Shown here piece after piece: positions 1 to 10,746 of a stretch of 64,000 nt of DNA. Source of the stretch: Mucidula mucida. Taxonomy: Eukaryota; Basidiomycota; Agaricomycetes; Agaricales; Physalacriaceae. Position numbers and translations under genes: made by a program. The notes below the pieces were generated by a model. The model did no database searches and was not told the DNA's origin. It saw only the letters and a list, made by a program, of their open reading frames with translations. How positions within the stretch are numbered: position 1 is the stretch's first letter; each line of letters opens with the position of its first letter. The stretch spans positions 62,001-126,000 of the forward strand of contig JADNYV010000026.1 of the NCBI GenBank assembly GCA_015501055.1. The letters are read 5' to 3'.

Positions 1-321
1 ACGATTCTTACACCTTCGTAGCTCGTGGTCGGCTATCGTAATGGATATTATCCATGAGTCAGAGATAACCTCCGACACGGCTCTGGACAAGAAGCGAATC
101 TGTCTTCACCACCTGACAGTTCAATTGACTTTCGATGAAATCTCGTCTCATGATCCACAACAAACGACCTACTTCTTGGGACAAATCACTCAAAATAGCA
201 TCAAATCACGGCAAGTATATCCTTGGAATCGTGTGCTTATACCAGTCAGCGTCTCTAATACTGCCAGTTCCCACCAAGCAGGCCCAATGCCCAGTCCATC
301 GTTCTCCAACTTCACACGTCG
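1..321. other. No supported gene
   Basis: Short reading frames begin here on the plus strand, but none shows a recognisable domain or joins the exonuclease frame that starts near 322. It is probably the 5' flank of that gene. Confidence 0.4.
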
Positions 322-1378
322 TTGACATCAGCTCTTAGCGATGTCCGAACCAGCCCTACGACGACTGACCTCCTTATTCATGATTTCACACTTTGCAACG
401 ATGCTGCTTCGTTGAAAAAAGCTCATAGTGACCTCCGAGCTAATCCAACCCTTATCGTCGATTTTGAAGGTCGAAACCTCGGCGAAAAAGGCGGGGCCCT
501 CGATAATGACGTTTCGCACGACAACTTCCCCACGCACATACGTGCTCGACGCTGTCTGTCTCTCCTCGACGCAATTGCGTCCCATATTCGACCTTTTGGA
601 GTCGAATGATATCTGTAAGGTCTTCTTCGACGGCAGGAAGGATTATTCTGCTCTATATCACGAACACCACGTCACCTTACAAAACGTGCGTGATATGCAG
701 CTTGCAGACGTCGTATCACGCACCGTTCGAGGAGAAACCCAGTACGGTCGAGCCAAACGATTGTATGGCTTCCTGCACCCTCCGGAGGTCAGAGGGCAGC
801 AGTTTTATGAAAATGTGCAGATGCTCAACGGGCTGAGGAAGTGCATTGAGGAGCATGGTATCGATGTTCCCAAAGCTACACTCCAGGCGGGTAAGGTGCG
901 GCTCAATTTACCGAAAGTTTCCTACTAAATTGATCTGCTTGTATCAGTGTCGCACACGCTCTGGATGCAACGCCCTCTGACCGACGAATACCTCGAGTAC
1001 GCCGCGTCAGACGTGCTTTTGATCCATGCACTGTACAACCACTTCATCGAGAACAAATTTATCGACTTGGCCACACTCCCTTCCCAAAGTATGCGTTATG
1101 TGTCCATATGGCGAAACAACCAGCCGAAGAGTGATGACATCTATGCGGGGCACCCACTCCTTCCTCTTGGAATTCTTCGGGAGCCGTCTTCCCCCACTGC
1201 GGAGTGTATACATTGCAAGAGAACACTCTCACAAGATGCAATTAGTTCAAAAAAATGTAGTAACTGTTGGGTCTGTCGTGCGATAACAATCATAGTACGT
1301 CTTAGGCAGCGATGGGAACGAGAAGACGATGCTTATTACGGTCGTGGTGGCTATCTAGATAGAACTATGTGCTTTTGA
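322..1378 (+). CDS. 3'-5' exonuclease (RNase D / DEDD type)
   Basis: Predicted nuclease removing nucleotides from 3' ends of RNA or DNA. The first DEDD acid lies in a TLIVDFEGRNLG stretch near 450-480. The middle of the domain follows (DGRKDYSALYHEH, NVRDMQLADVV), and an LTDEYLEYAASDVLLIH stretch near 975-1025 carries the last catalytic residues. An intron of about 58 bases runs from about 890 to 948; a second may end before 1306. After the nuclease domain comes a CxxC...CxxC patch (CIHCK, CSNC). The frame changes once near 499-502, fitting a two-base loss or one-base gain. Without it the domain is continuous, so this is either a damaged allele or a base error. The start at 322 is the first ATG in the conserved frame and is uncertain. 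Confidence 0.7.
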
Positions 1379-1874
1379 GTTTTAGTGAATTGGTTATGCA
1401 CTGCCTACATGCAAGTACTAAACTTGCCTCGTCACGCCGTATCGTATGTCTGTCTAGGAGAGACTACGCAGTGCAGTGGGAATCAAGCTTTGCCTCAAGA
1501 TTTGTATGTATACGGTGCCAGAGAGTCCGTGCCTGCAAAGAACCACGAAATCACAAAACGTCGACGATGCGTCTTACCAGGCTCAACAAAAACAATCACA
1601 AAACGGACATACACCGATAACACAACCGGTCAACAACCAACCACAAAACCGCTTCTAGCGCGTCACCGATACCCCCCCCCCCGGCGCCCTCGCTGCTTCG
1701 CCCTCATAGTCCGTCCGCTCCAAATCACCACCCTCAGCGCGATTGGCACTATCACCCCATGCCATCACTACCCGCCGCCCTCATTCGAGATCGCTCAAAA
1801 CCCAAGAGCTCTCGATGTTCGTGGCATACATAGAAAAACTTGTCACATTTTACAACAGCATGAATCCCTTAAAC
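1379..1874. other. Convergent intergenic stretch
   Basis: Lies between the 3' ends of the exonuclease and the flavin oxidase. A run of ten C bases sits near 1671-1681. A 203-residue open frame crosses it but has CA-rich composition and no family features. No gene is supported. Confidence 0.5.
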
Positions 1875-3515
1875 TTAAATATCGATACGAATACTACTAT
1901 GAAAGATGTTCTCCGGGTCATACTTACGCTTCAACACCCTCAGCTTCTCCAATACGTCGTCCTCGTAAAACTCCTCCGCCGGACTGCCTGCAATAAGGTA
2001 ATTGGGATAGTTCTTCACAATTTCAATCCCCTCGCTACGCGCCGCAGCATAAATTCTTTCGACACAGTCGCGCATCTGCCTCGCGTTCTCCTCCGCATGT
2101 CCAGGAAGTGTTTCTTTCTGCTCAATGATAACACTGATCACGTTGACAGTGGTGCACCCGGGAGGGGGCCATACGCCTTGGGTTTCTGGGGTAAGGGTGA
2201 AGGCGCCTTTCATGAACGGTTGGAAGGTCACGGTTGCGCCGTGGAAGCGTTCCCCGTCTGGGCGCGCATGGAGGTCGGCTATCCAGTTGGCGCCGGCTTT
2301 GAAAACGGAAGGCCCGAATGAAGAGAGCATAGCTCCAGTGACTTGCCATGAGCCTAAATCTTTCGGGCGGCTCATCAGGGAGTCTAATAATTGAGTGTCA
2401 GAGCTTGAGTAGAAACATTGAGAAGTAATAGCGACGAACCTTGAACGAAAACAGCCTTCTCGAAAGGATATACGCCACTACTATCGAATGTAGGTTCATA
2501 ATCCCAGGCCCAGCCAAACACATCCGGCCGTTTAGTGAATTCCGCGGGATCTTCGCCTTCCACACCGACAATGAATGGCAGCAACACGCACATTGTACCG
2601 GCATTTGGAACTGCTAGAACACACTACAATTATTAATGAGCACAGGAATCTTCACAGCAGCATTACACCTACCAGGATACCACTAATACGCGGATTGGTG
2701 TTTTCTGTCGACAACTTCTCAACATGTTTGGCCAGAGCTTCAAGCTTATCCAGTGGATACAAAAGATAGCCGCCATACACGCTCGGCGGTTTCGGAATGG
2801 CCTTTACCACAATCTCAGTAATCACTGGAGAAGATGTTATAGATATAAATAGACATGCAAGCCTCTCTACTCACCACCGAAGCTATATCCAGCGCCACGC
2901 ATAGCTTGCGCAAGTTCAGGGTTTTCACTCGCCCAGATAACGCGACCGTCAGCCAGAACAACCTGATAGTCGATGACGTTCTTCGTCGCGAGGCCATACA
3001 TGTTCGTGAGATAGCAGAGTCCACCTCCAGTCAGGAACCCGCCGACTCCAACAGGCGCAAGGCGGCCGCCCATGACGGTCACAGGAGACGGGGTGAGCTT
3101 CTCGTACACCGTGCGCCAAGACTGCCCCGGTCCAAGTACCACTTGCTGCTTGCTCTGGTCATAATCCACTCTGTGTGCGATCCATCTCAGAATGTAGCGC
3201 GCGATAGTATTCGAAGACCACACACTTGTCAAAATGCCCCAAATCCAGAATAACCTGGTCAGACTGCGATTGTGCTGTCCCGCCCGAGCGAACGGCGAAA
3301 TCGAGCTTGTGTTTCTTGAGCCATAAGATAGCAGCGGACGTATCCCCAGTGGTCTTCGGCTTCAAGACGACCTTGGGATCCTTTCTCGATTGACAGCCCC
3401 AGGTGCGAGTCGCCAGGTCCCAAGCATCCTCAGGTTGAACCGCGACTGGTTTCTGGAGAATGTCTCCACTGTATCCGGAATTGGTGAGTTCGACGAGAAG
3501 GTCGCTAGATACCAT
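1875..3515 (-). CDS. FAD-linked oxidoreductase, berberine bridge enzyme type
   Basis: Five exons join in frame. The FAD-binding PCMH domain is visible: KPKTTGDTSAAILWLKKH, an RSGGT turn, VVLGPGQSWRTVYEKL, then GGRLAPVGVGGFLTGGG. The protein ends in a BBE domain with a YDPENIF motif just before the C-terminus. Family members oxidise alcohols, sugars or alkaloid-like substrates with oxygen and usually bind FAD covalently through a histidine in the GGH turn. Here that histidine is threonine, and the position of the second anchor, a cysteine, is alanine, so FAD is probably held non-covalently. No signal peptide is evident at the chosen start. The frame is intact throughout, unlike several neighbours. 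Substrate cannot be told. Confidence 0.85.
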
Positions 3516-4847
3516 GTTGCACTTGGTGAGGTGAAACAGGGAGCGATAGCCACATCAGATACTTCGCCGTAGATTATATGTGGTCCAGCCTGAGAATGGC
3601 CACTTGATGTGTTGATATATACAACAGGTGATACAAACACGCACTTGATGCAAGCTGATGCATTGATGTCCTAGATGCAAACCGCTGATATTGAAATACC
3701 ACTGAGAACACGACAACTCTCGGTGACTCATGGATGAGTGCGCATGGTAGAAGAAGAGAGGAGACTCCAGCTAGGCCGGCGAGGACATCGAAGGATAGAG
3801 GCAGTGTCTTCGAGCTGTAGACCAAACGCTGGACGTCCGTCATCATGCAGCAATTAGCTGGCATTCCTACTATTCCCTACCAATTCAAATGAAGCATCAG
3901 TAGTGTGGTAAGATAGATAGATTTGGTGCGCGAGTCTCCGAATGCACCACAGGACGAGCTCCGGTGGTATCTGATGTACACTAGATGTTGTCGGAATGCG
4001 GTAGAAGGAATCGACGATGGGGCGAAATGTGATCCCAAACGTTGAGAGAAATTAGCCTCCATCAAAGGCAGAATGCGAGACGTTGTCACGGAGTAAAAAG
4101 GGAGCTGGGGAGACGGGTGTCCGATTTTGACAGCCATCAAGAGGGAACGTTCAAGGATAAGAAATTCTTTGATGGAGGTATTAATCCAGCCGTATAAATC
4201 CATGTAGTCTGAGATTACCGTCGGAGCGAACGCCACCTCGAAGGCTTACTGCAGATTGCCATCACGTCGACTCTGATATCAATGTTACTGATACGAACGT
4301 AGTAGTCAGCCAATTTGTGTGATAATGAAAGGAAAGTTTCTTGTCCTTTTTGCCTTGGTACTATGAGGGCGAGGTACATCTACTAAAAGCAACGGGGAGA
4401 TACAGTGTCCGCCGTCGCGGGAGAATTCGCCGTAGTTCTGCTTCTGATAAAGCCAAGCCCCACCTATTTGATGTTCTCGTGAGTGTTGTCGAAGCACCAT
4501 TGATGTATCGAACCTAAACACACTTCATCAAGATGCGAGAGCATCCTCGATATACTTGAGCAATCACCAAGTTTGCCTCATTCCATAGCATGAGCGATGA
4601 AAAAAGGCGGGCAAGTGAATGATCCATAAAGGACGGCAGCGAATTAAGAACATGCAATGGGTCGTAATAGGCAAAGCTATGCAATAAACGAGCTACCGTT
4701 GACAGAAAGTTAAATGTCTACGCTGTCGAAGTCAAGAGACCGAATGGATTACAGGGATCCTACTGTTAATCACGGATTAGAAGATGATTCCCTATATGAA
4801 GAGATGTCTACCTTTGACGAGCAGAGCTGAGTTTTGGAACGCACAAG
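3516..4847. other. Long stretch without a confident gene
   Basis: Minus-strand frames at 4236-3877 (119 residues, starting MAFAPTVISDYMDLYGW) and 3864-3574 (96 residues, hydrophobic middle) could be exons of one small gene, but I recognise no family and cannot join them convincingly. The rest shows nothing. Confidence 0.35.
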
Positions 4848-6587
4848 TCAATCTCGAATTGCGAATATCACATCATCGTTTCCAACAATTTTACGGTAAT
4901 TCGATGTGACCCGTATTACGAGATCCATCCCATCATCAACCAGTGCTTCAAAGACGAGCCTTTCCGCATCACTGAAGACGCGACTCTGTGGGTAGCCACT
5001 AACTTCGTCCCGATATACCCAATGCGCCAGATGCTGCGCATTCACGATAAAATGGCATGCCTTAAGCCTTCCCAAACCAATGGTATTGTCCCCTTCCCAA
5101 CGCGCCTTGAGCGTGGAAGCAAAACTGCTGACCGGCCCAAAATACAGTAGACTCTCTGCGTTCTGGTGATTGTCTATCCAAATGGTCAAAGACGAAAGGA
5201 GGGGGAGAAAGGTGACGGTGTTTGTTGGTGTTATCATCAAGGAGTTCACGACTGCCTCTATGTATTCCCAGTGGTATCCAGTAACAGAGTCCTTACTGAA
5301 TAAACCCAGGTAAAGCGAGGTGAGATGATGCATCTGGGAAAGGATAGACAGGATACTCTGTGCGGGAGAGGAGGCATGCGGCACCCCGTTAAGCGAAAGG
5401 CTGGTGAGGGTGCTAAAACAACTAGAACGAGTGAATGATCGTTTGTATGGATCCAGGGTATCGAAATGAGATGCGGTAGATATAGGATGAATATCAATTT
5501 CATGCAGATGAGGAATCGTGAGAACATCGACGATGTGCGCCGACGTGGTAGTCAACTTGGTCATATTCGAGCAGGTGATCGGGGTGTACGCCACTTCGTC
5601 CTCGTCCTCGTCCTCGTCGTCTTCGTCTTCCGAATCCGAGTAAGGTGTAGAGAAGATCTCCAGTGATGGACACTGACCAATCAAACGTATACAGGTCTCC
5701 TCGTTGAATTCCATACCAGAAAGGTCTAGCTTCGTGATTTGATGCCACGGAAAAGACTCAACGCCCAGCGGCGCACTTCCCGATAGAGCTAATTTCGTAA
5801 GACGGGGACAGTCTTTGAAGACAGACACCGCTAGCTCGGGCAGAGCGCAATGAAGGCTCAACGATTCAAGGCGAGGAAGCCGATGATAAAGCGACGCGTA
5901 GAGTATCTCTTGTCCATCTGTTAGATGAAATTTCCACCACCGGCACGATTCTGCCAGTGTAACGTTGAGTATGCGCTTCATAATAGAGGGATCGGCGTCG
6001 AGGTTGGAACGTTGAAATTCGCGTACTAGGGATACATCCAACAATCGTTGGCGGGTACGCTGAAGAACTGTCTGCAAGCGTTGCACATCTCCTTCACACT
6101 GCGCCGCTCTCGGAAAGCGAAGAAACACAGTCGACCAAAAGGGACGAAGAGACAAAGCAACGTTCCGCCATCTCTGGCAAACATGGCTGAGCTGCCACAT
6201 GGGCCCAGACGCGTCAAACGCGTTAGCTACATAGGAGTTAGGAATCGTACACAAGAATATTTCCGACAAGATTTCCAGCGGGAGAGTGCGATGCGAGGAA
6301 ATGAGGCTGGTGTACTTGTCCTGGAATTTTTTCAACCTCTCTCGCTCTTCCTCCATCGATCTGATGACTACATGAAGGGAGGCGACTTTGGATTCAATGG
6401 ATGATATGTCGTCGGAGACAGTGGGTAAAATGGTGTGCCGGATGTGCGTGATCTCCTCGTCCGTCGCTGGGAAATTCGACGTACGGAGCCGCTCAAGGAG
6501 CACAGAGCTCTGGTATTCCTCTTCGTGGTGGAGACTCCGCCTGGCAAAAAGACCGCAATTGGCGCACTGAGACGCAATTTGCTGCAT
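4848..6587 (-). CDS. F-box-like protein, 579 residues
   Basis: Single uninterrupted exon. A Cys-containing N-terminus is followed by a predicted coiled coil near residues 55-95 (SSIESKVASLHVVIRSMEEE) and then the F-box-like motif (RTLPLEILSEIFLCTIP) with the trailing HVCQRWRNVALSLRPFWSTV typical of mushroom F-box proteins. The C-terminal half is leucine-rich, with an acidic run of Asp/Glu near residue 320. F-box proteins hand substrates to SCF ubiquitin ligases through Skp1; the substrate is unknown. This family is hugely expanded in Agaricomycetes, and two more unrelated-looking members lie at 25,978 and 46,681. Confidence 0.85.
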   Translation of the reverse strand: MQQIASQCANCGLFARRSLHHEEEYQSSVLLERLRTSNFPATDEEITHIRHTILPTVSDDISSIESKVASLHVVIRSMEEERERLKKFQDKYTSLISSHRTLPLEILSEIFLCTIPNSYVANAFDASGPMWQLSHVCQRWRNVALSLRPFWSTVFLRFPRAAQCEGDVQRLQTVLQRTRQRLLDVSLVREFQRSNLDADPSIMKRILNVTLAESCRWWKFHLTDGQEILYASLYHRLPRLESLSLHCALPELAVSVFKDCPRLTKLALSGSAPLGVESFPWHQITKLDLSGMEFNEETCIRLIGQCPSLEIFSTPYSDSEDEDDEDEDEDEVAYTPITCSNMTKLTTTSAHIVDVLTIPHLHEIDIHPISTASHFDTLDPYKRSFTRSSCFSTLTSLSLNGVPHASSPAQSILSILSQMHHLTSLYLGLFSKDSVTGYHWEYIEAVVNSLMITPTNTVTFLPLLSSLTIWIDNHQNAESLLYFGPVSSFASTLKARWEGDNTIGLGRLKACHFIVNAQHLAHWVYRDEVSGYPQSRVFSDAERLVFEALVDDGMDLVIRVTSNYRKIVGNDDVIFAIRD

Positions 6588-7060
6588 CCCGAACGCAGAC
6601 TAACCCGAACGAGAGGCAATATTTTTGCCACTATGAATATGGTAAGGATCGACGCGTTTTCTAAGGCGTAAATATTTACCTAGATGCCCTATGAGATGTC
6701 ACTCTCTAAACGCTCTTCGTGAGCGCGCTGATTGCGACTGACACGGATGGAGATGGTAGTTTGAAAGAAGCCCTGTTATGATCAAGTCACGTCATTTTCA
6801 CGCGCAACATGCGCAAATGAATAACAAAGAATGGAGATTGCATTCGACGGAAAAGGATCTTCAAGCCACAAGTAAATCGTAAAATTCCCCCAACATCCAT
6901 GATAACCATAATGAACTGTATATAGTGATACGCTTAAAGAAAAAGAAAGAATGACATCCACAACATATGGTGACAATATCCATACAATCAAAGTCCAACT
7001 CAATGATATAAAGTCCAATGTGATGAGTCCATAGTCCAACCCCGCCATTCCACTCTTTCA
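6588..7060. other. Intergenic, AT-richer
   Basis: 5' flank of the F-box gene and 3' flank of the CPL1-like gene. Only short frames; nothing recognised. Confidence 0.5.
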
Positions 7061-8395
7061 TTACATACACATATTGTTGTACAATTTATATCCCGGCTTG
7101 CACGAATCTAGAGGAATGCATCAGCCACAGCCCGACTCGAAACGAACAGAGAAAGACTCACAAACTTCGCACTTGCCCTTCCTGCACACAGCGCCCTTCA
7201 CACCCTCATCATCTTCGCACGCATTTCCACATGCGCCGCAATTCTCGACATCGTGGCGGAACGAAACGCACTCATACCCGAAATCGCGTAAGGGACACAT
7301 GTTGAGACCACCAGTGCACAACGATTCCTGTAAAAAAATCAGACAAGGGGTAACGATAGCATGGAGGAAGAACAAACGGAATCTTCATCGTCTAGCTCGA
7401 ACTGGTCAACCTTGCGCTTTTCCTTGTGGACAGAGCTCGGCTCGGGATGGTCCGCCCGTTTCTCCTTCCACGTATCGCTGGGTTTGGGCTCGTCGTGGCG
7501 CTTGTCCTTCCAAGTACCGCTGGGCTTGGGATGGTCCTCGCGTTTATCTTTCCAGGTGCCACTGGGCTTGGGGTGGTCCTCGCGTTTATCCTTCCAGGTA
7601 CCGCTTGGCTTGGGGTGATCCTCGCGTTTGTCCTTCCAGGTGCCACTGGGCTTAGGATAGTCGCTGCGCTTGTCTTTCCATGTGCCACTCGGCTTGGGAT
7701 AATCCTCGCGCTTATCCTTCCAAGTACCGCTAGGCTTGGGATGGTCGCTGCGCTTATCCTTCCAAGTAGAGCTCGGTTGAGGCCCATCGTGACGCTTCAC
7801 CTTCCATGTACCGCTGGGTTTCGGGTGGTCCTCACGCTTGTCCTTCCAAGTGCCGCTGGGCTTGGGGTGCTCTTCGCGTTTGTCCTTCCATGTGCCGCTG
7901 GGCTTGGGGTGCTCTTCGCGTTTGTCCTTCCATGTACCACTGGGCTTGGGATGCTCGTCGCGCTTGTCCTTCCAAGTACACTAGCTTATGTTTTCGCTTT
8001 CTTCCAAGTACCACTAGGCTTAGGGTGGTCGCTGCGCTTCTTGTACGAAGGAGTGTTCGAGGGCGTGGGCTTGCACCAGCTCTACAAGGCGGAATTTAGT
8101 GGAGAATGGAATGAAAACACGGAAACATACCTCGCACCAACCGTCCTTCCAAGTCGCACCACAGCCATGAGTATAGTCGACGTACGCCCAGTTGCCGCCA
8201 GTCTGTTTACACTTACAACTCTGTAGGGTTATCAACGTGAGTATGAATTCGTAGGAAAAGAAGAAGACGCACATAGTCATCAAGAACGCTTCCCCATGGG
8301 CAGACCTGCAGGTCGGATCTGGCTCTGAATGCAGCGGCGTTCACCGATGCGGACGTGGCCAGAACGACAAAGAAGGCGAGGAGTTTAAAAACCAT
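7061..8395 (-). CDS. Secreted repeat protein with C-terminal CPL1-like domain
   Basis: Starts with a clear signal peptide (MVFKLLAFFVVLATSASVNA), then a short Cys-containing head (CKCKQTGGNWAYVDY). Introns follow at about 8265-8225 and 8130-8080. The middle is a tandem array of 14-residue units of the form HPKPSGTWKDKRED. The end is a cysteine-rich CPL1-like domain: CPLRDFGYECVSF, NCGACGNAC, GAVCRKGKCEV and, after a last intron, SCKPGYKLYNNMC. In basidiomycetes this domain occurs in secreted proteins, among them Cryptococcus CPL1. The basic, Trp-bearing repeats suggest a wall- or glycan-associated role (inference). Oddity: repeat 13 is shortened by ten bases (about 7979-8011), putting stop codons in both connecting frames unless a very short intron is removed. 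Confidence 0.8.
7426..8050 (-). repeat. Coding minisatellite, 42-bp unit, about 15 copies
   Basis: On the minus strand a 42-base unit beginning ACTTGGAAGGACAAGCGC repeats head to tail about fifteen times. It is nearly perfect in the middle and more diverged at both ends. All units but one keep the 42-base length and so the frame. The exception, at about 7979-8010, is 32 bases. Copy number is likely to vary between strains. Confidence 0.9.
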
Positions 8396-8485
8396 GATTA
8401 AAGTGGAGACGACGGCGCCTGAGGAGAGCGAGAAGGTGATGAGGCCAGAGAAGGAACTGGTACTGTTTCCAGGTCGCCAGTAACG

Positions 8486-8495
8486 CTTATATATG
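8486..8495 (-). promoter_or_regulatory. TATA box of the CPL1-like gene
   Basis: GCATATATAAG on the minus strand, about 95 bases upstream of the ATG at 8395. This is a good TATA match at a plausible distance and fits a strongly regulated secreted protein gene. Confidence 0.5.
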
Positions 8496-9092
8496 CGAGC
8501 TCGACTTGATTCTGCATCGTCGAACGAGAGCCGTGGTGTAAGAGAGACAGTGAAGGTCAACCCGCCCGTTCGAAGTGTTTCAGACGCGAAATGCGGGTGA
8601 GCAATCAACATAGCGAGCCCCGCTGCATCCCTTTTTTATGCCGAAGCGGTGGTCAAAGACACTCTTTATTGATGGGGCTGTACGAGAAAGTCTGTTAAGA
8701 TGATGCGATAAGAATAGATGTACAGAGTGCACAGAACATGGAAGCGGAGGAACCACCCGCCTAGGTGAAGAAGCGCTAATTTTGGGCGTTCAGTTTCAAA
8801 GTCATTCAAGTATTCGTCCTGTATGCAAACAATAATAGCAAAACTTTTGAAGGATTGTCAGCCGTGATGCATTCAAGAGAAAGTCCAATCCATAGGCCAT
8901 AGGGGCATTCTCGGTATCTTGAGTCGTATTCATAGAATGGGATAGACGGATAGCCACACCACTAGTAAGAAAACGTGATATATTGACGACAAGGAGAGAT
9001 AACCTATTTTCGGCATGTTAGCACACCGGAAGCGGAAGTTGTATAGTCTTCTCGCGACGCGATAACAGATGAGTACGAGCAGAAAGTTTTCA
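8496..9092. other. Intergenic
   Basis: Only short frames. Nothing recognised between the CPL1-like promoter and the 3' end of NDUFAF3. Confidence 0.5.
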
Positions 9093-9706
9093 TTATGTGA
9101 CAGGTGATCGTGGCCAGGCTTGCGGTGTCAAGGGAAGTAAAGCCGCAGCAACGCGACGACCTTCTTCAGCGAGTAGGTTATATGTCGAGCACGCGTTCCT
9201 CTGAGTTTCGTCAGCATATATTGAAGGCCGGGGGGGAACGGCATACCGTGTCCATCGCGTCCACCTGAATACCCAGCCCATTGAGATACGTTCGAATACT
9301 GGGAGGAGGTTGTGCTATTCTGGTTCCGGTACCCAAAAGAAGGATTTCTGCGAACTCCAGTCAAGTTGGCGGTTCGGCCAAGAAATGCAGACTGACCTGG
9401 TTTTGGCGCGACAAGATCAAACACTTGAAAGTGTTCATTTGTCCAGCCAGCCCACAGTCTCTGCGGTACATCCCAGAGAAATACTTCTCCTTCCAGAAAT
9501 ATGCAGGCCGAAGGAAGAATGAGTCCGTCTGCGAGTTGAATGCCCTGAGGTGTTATTGTACGGACTTGCACAGGTGGCGGGTTATCGTCTGCGAGAATGT
9601 TGGTAAGGCCGTGCCATTTTTTGCCTTCGAATGCTCGTGCAGATGTATGTAGCTGCCTTGGAGTATATCGTAGAGTCCGCGACAGCGCAGGTCGAAGACA
9701 GTTCAT
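9093..9706 (-). CDS. NDUFAF3: Complex I assembly factor NDUFAF3 (DUF498/Mth938 domain)
   Basis: Mitochondrial protein needed to assemble the peripheral arm of NADH:ubiquinone oxidoreductase. The N-terminus (MNCLRPALSRTLRYTPRQL) is basic and looks like a presequence. The Mth938-like domain follows: GIQLADGLILPSACIFLEG, then LWDVPQRLWAGW. Two introns (about 9388-9341 and 9248-9213) are needed to join KPEILLLGTG, the LNGLGIQVDAMDT segment and the terminal RNACSTYNLLAEEGRRVAAAL. This gives a complete protein of about 170 residues, usual for the family. An in-frame ATG further upstream at 9784 would add 26 residues, but the 9706 ATG gives the better presequence. Confidence 0.9.
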
Positions 9707-9800
9707 GACGGGGAAAGGCAAGACGGATTCGGTGACGTCAAGAAAAATATCGCCGGCACGTGGGCGCACTGATCTTTTTTTCAACTTTCATCTGCATAAA
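9707..9800. promoter_or_regulatory. Compact divergent promoter, NDUFAF3 / NOP15
   Basis: Only 94 bases separate the two ATGs. The gap holds a perfect palindromic CRE (TGACGTCA, 9733-9740; bZIP sites) and a perfect E-box (CACGTG, 9757-9762; bHLH sites), 16 bases apart. They probably serve both genes; function is inferred from motif only. Confidence 0.5.
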
Positions 9801-10746
9801 ATGCTTCCCTCTCAGCTATCCAAAAAGGTTGCAAAATCAAAAACGAAAGCGGACGAAAAGAAGAAAGCCGTAGTTGAAGAGGTGGAAGAGGAAGAACTGG
9901 TCATTCCCCTACATGGCTTGTCTTCAGAGGACGAGGACTCATCCGACGATGACGATGACGATTTTCAAGGCGACGGGCCTGCGGTCGACGTCGCTAAGCT
10001 GCCGACAATAGCCAAAGACGATGCCACAGTCAGGCGCAAGCTGGAAAAGGCCAAAATGAAACGAACTCAAGTGTGTATCTCACACAATCAATCTTTTCCT
10101 GCTAATTCAAAGTCCAGCAAGAAGAACGGGGCGTCGTCTTTCTGGGTCGCATACCGCACGGTTTTTACGAGGACCAGCTTAAAGCATACTTTACCCAATT
10201 CGGAAATGTAACTCGCCTACGGATATCCCGGAATAAAAGGGTGTGTTATACCCTCGGCTCGTTTGGCTTGTTCTCATTGTCCGATAGACGGGGGCTTCAA
10301 AACACTACGGCTTCATTGAATTCGACTCTGCTTCAGTCGCGCAGATCGTCTCAGAGACAATGGACAACTATCTACTTCTTGGGCACATCCTTCGATGTAA
10401 AGTAATTCCCAAAGATGAGGTACACCCTCAACTGTGGGTGGGTAGCAACCGAAAATGGCGTGTGGTGCCCAAAGATCGACTTGTACGATTAGAACACGAC
10501 AAGGTATGCATATCCGCGCGCGTCCTTCTTTGGCTCAGCCGGCTCGCAGGTCCGAACACAGGAAGAACAAGAAAAGGTGGCCAAGAGGCTAATGAAGCGC
10601 GAAAATCAGCGCAAGAGAAAAATCGAAGCGGCTGGTATAGACTACGACTTTGACGCCGTCTCATACGTGAGTACCCCCATTGGCTGATCGTATCCTTCAT
10701 TCTAAACCAACTGCAGAAAAAAGCCTCCAAGACCAAGGCATCGTAG
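9801..10746 (+). CDS. NOP15: Nucleolar RRM protein NOP15 / NIFK homologue
   Basis: Ribosome biogenesis factor of the 60S pathway that binds the ITS2 region of pre-rRNA in yeast. The Lys-rich head is followed by an acidic Asp/Glu block (near residues 30-60). One RRM then follows: RNP2 is VFLGRIPHGFYEDQL and RNP1 is KHYGFIEFDSA. The tail is basic (AKRLMKRENQRKRKIEAAG) and ends KKASKTKAS. At least four short introns, at about 10071-10117, 10239-10287, 10504-10556 and 10663-10715, join the frames. Length and order match fungal NOP15. It shares its promoter with NDUFAF3. Confidence 0.88.

Noticed and set aside
1385..1996. 203-residue plus-strand open frame
   Set aside because: Composition is CA-rich, no domain or family feature, and it overlaps the 3' end of the flavin oxidase on the other strand.
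7981..8011. A 31-base intron rescuing repeat 13 of the CPL1-like gene
   Set aside because: GT and AG ends are present, but it is shorter than usual fungal introns and its removal leaves the downstream repeats out of frame.
7074..8226. Plus-strand frames of 193 and 266 residues
   Set aside because: They are antisense readings of the 42-base minisatellite, which lacks stops in several frames. The minus strand carries the signal peptide, splice sites and cysteine domain.
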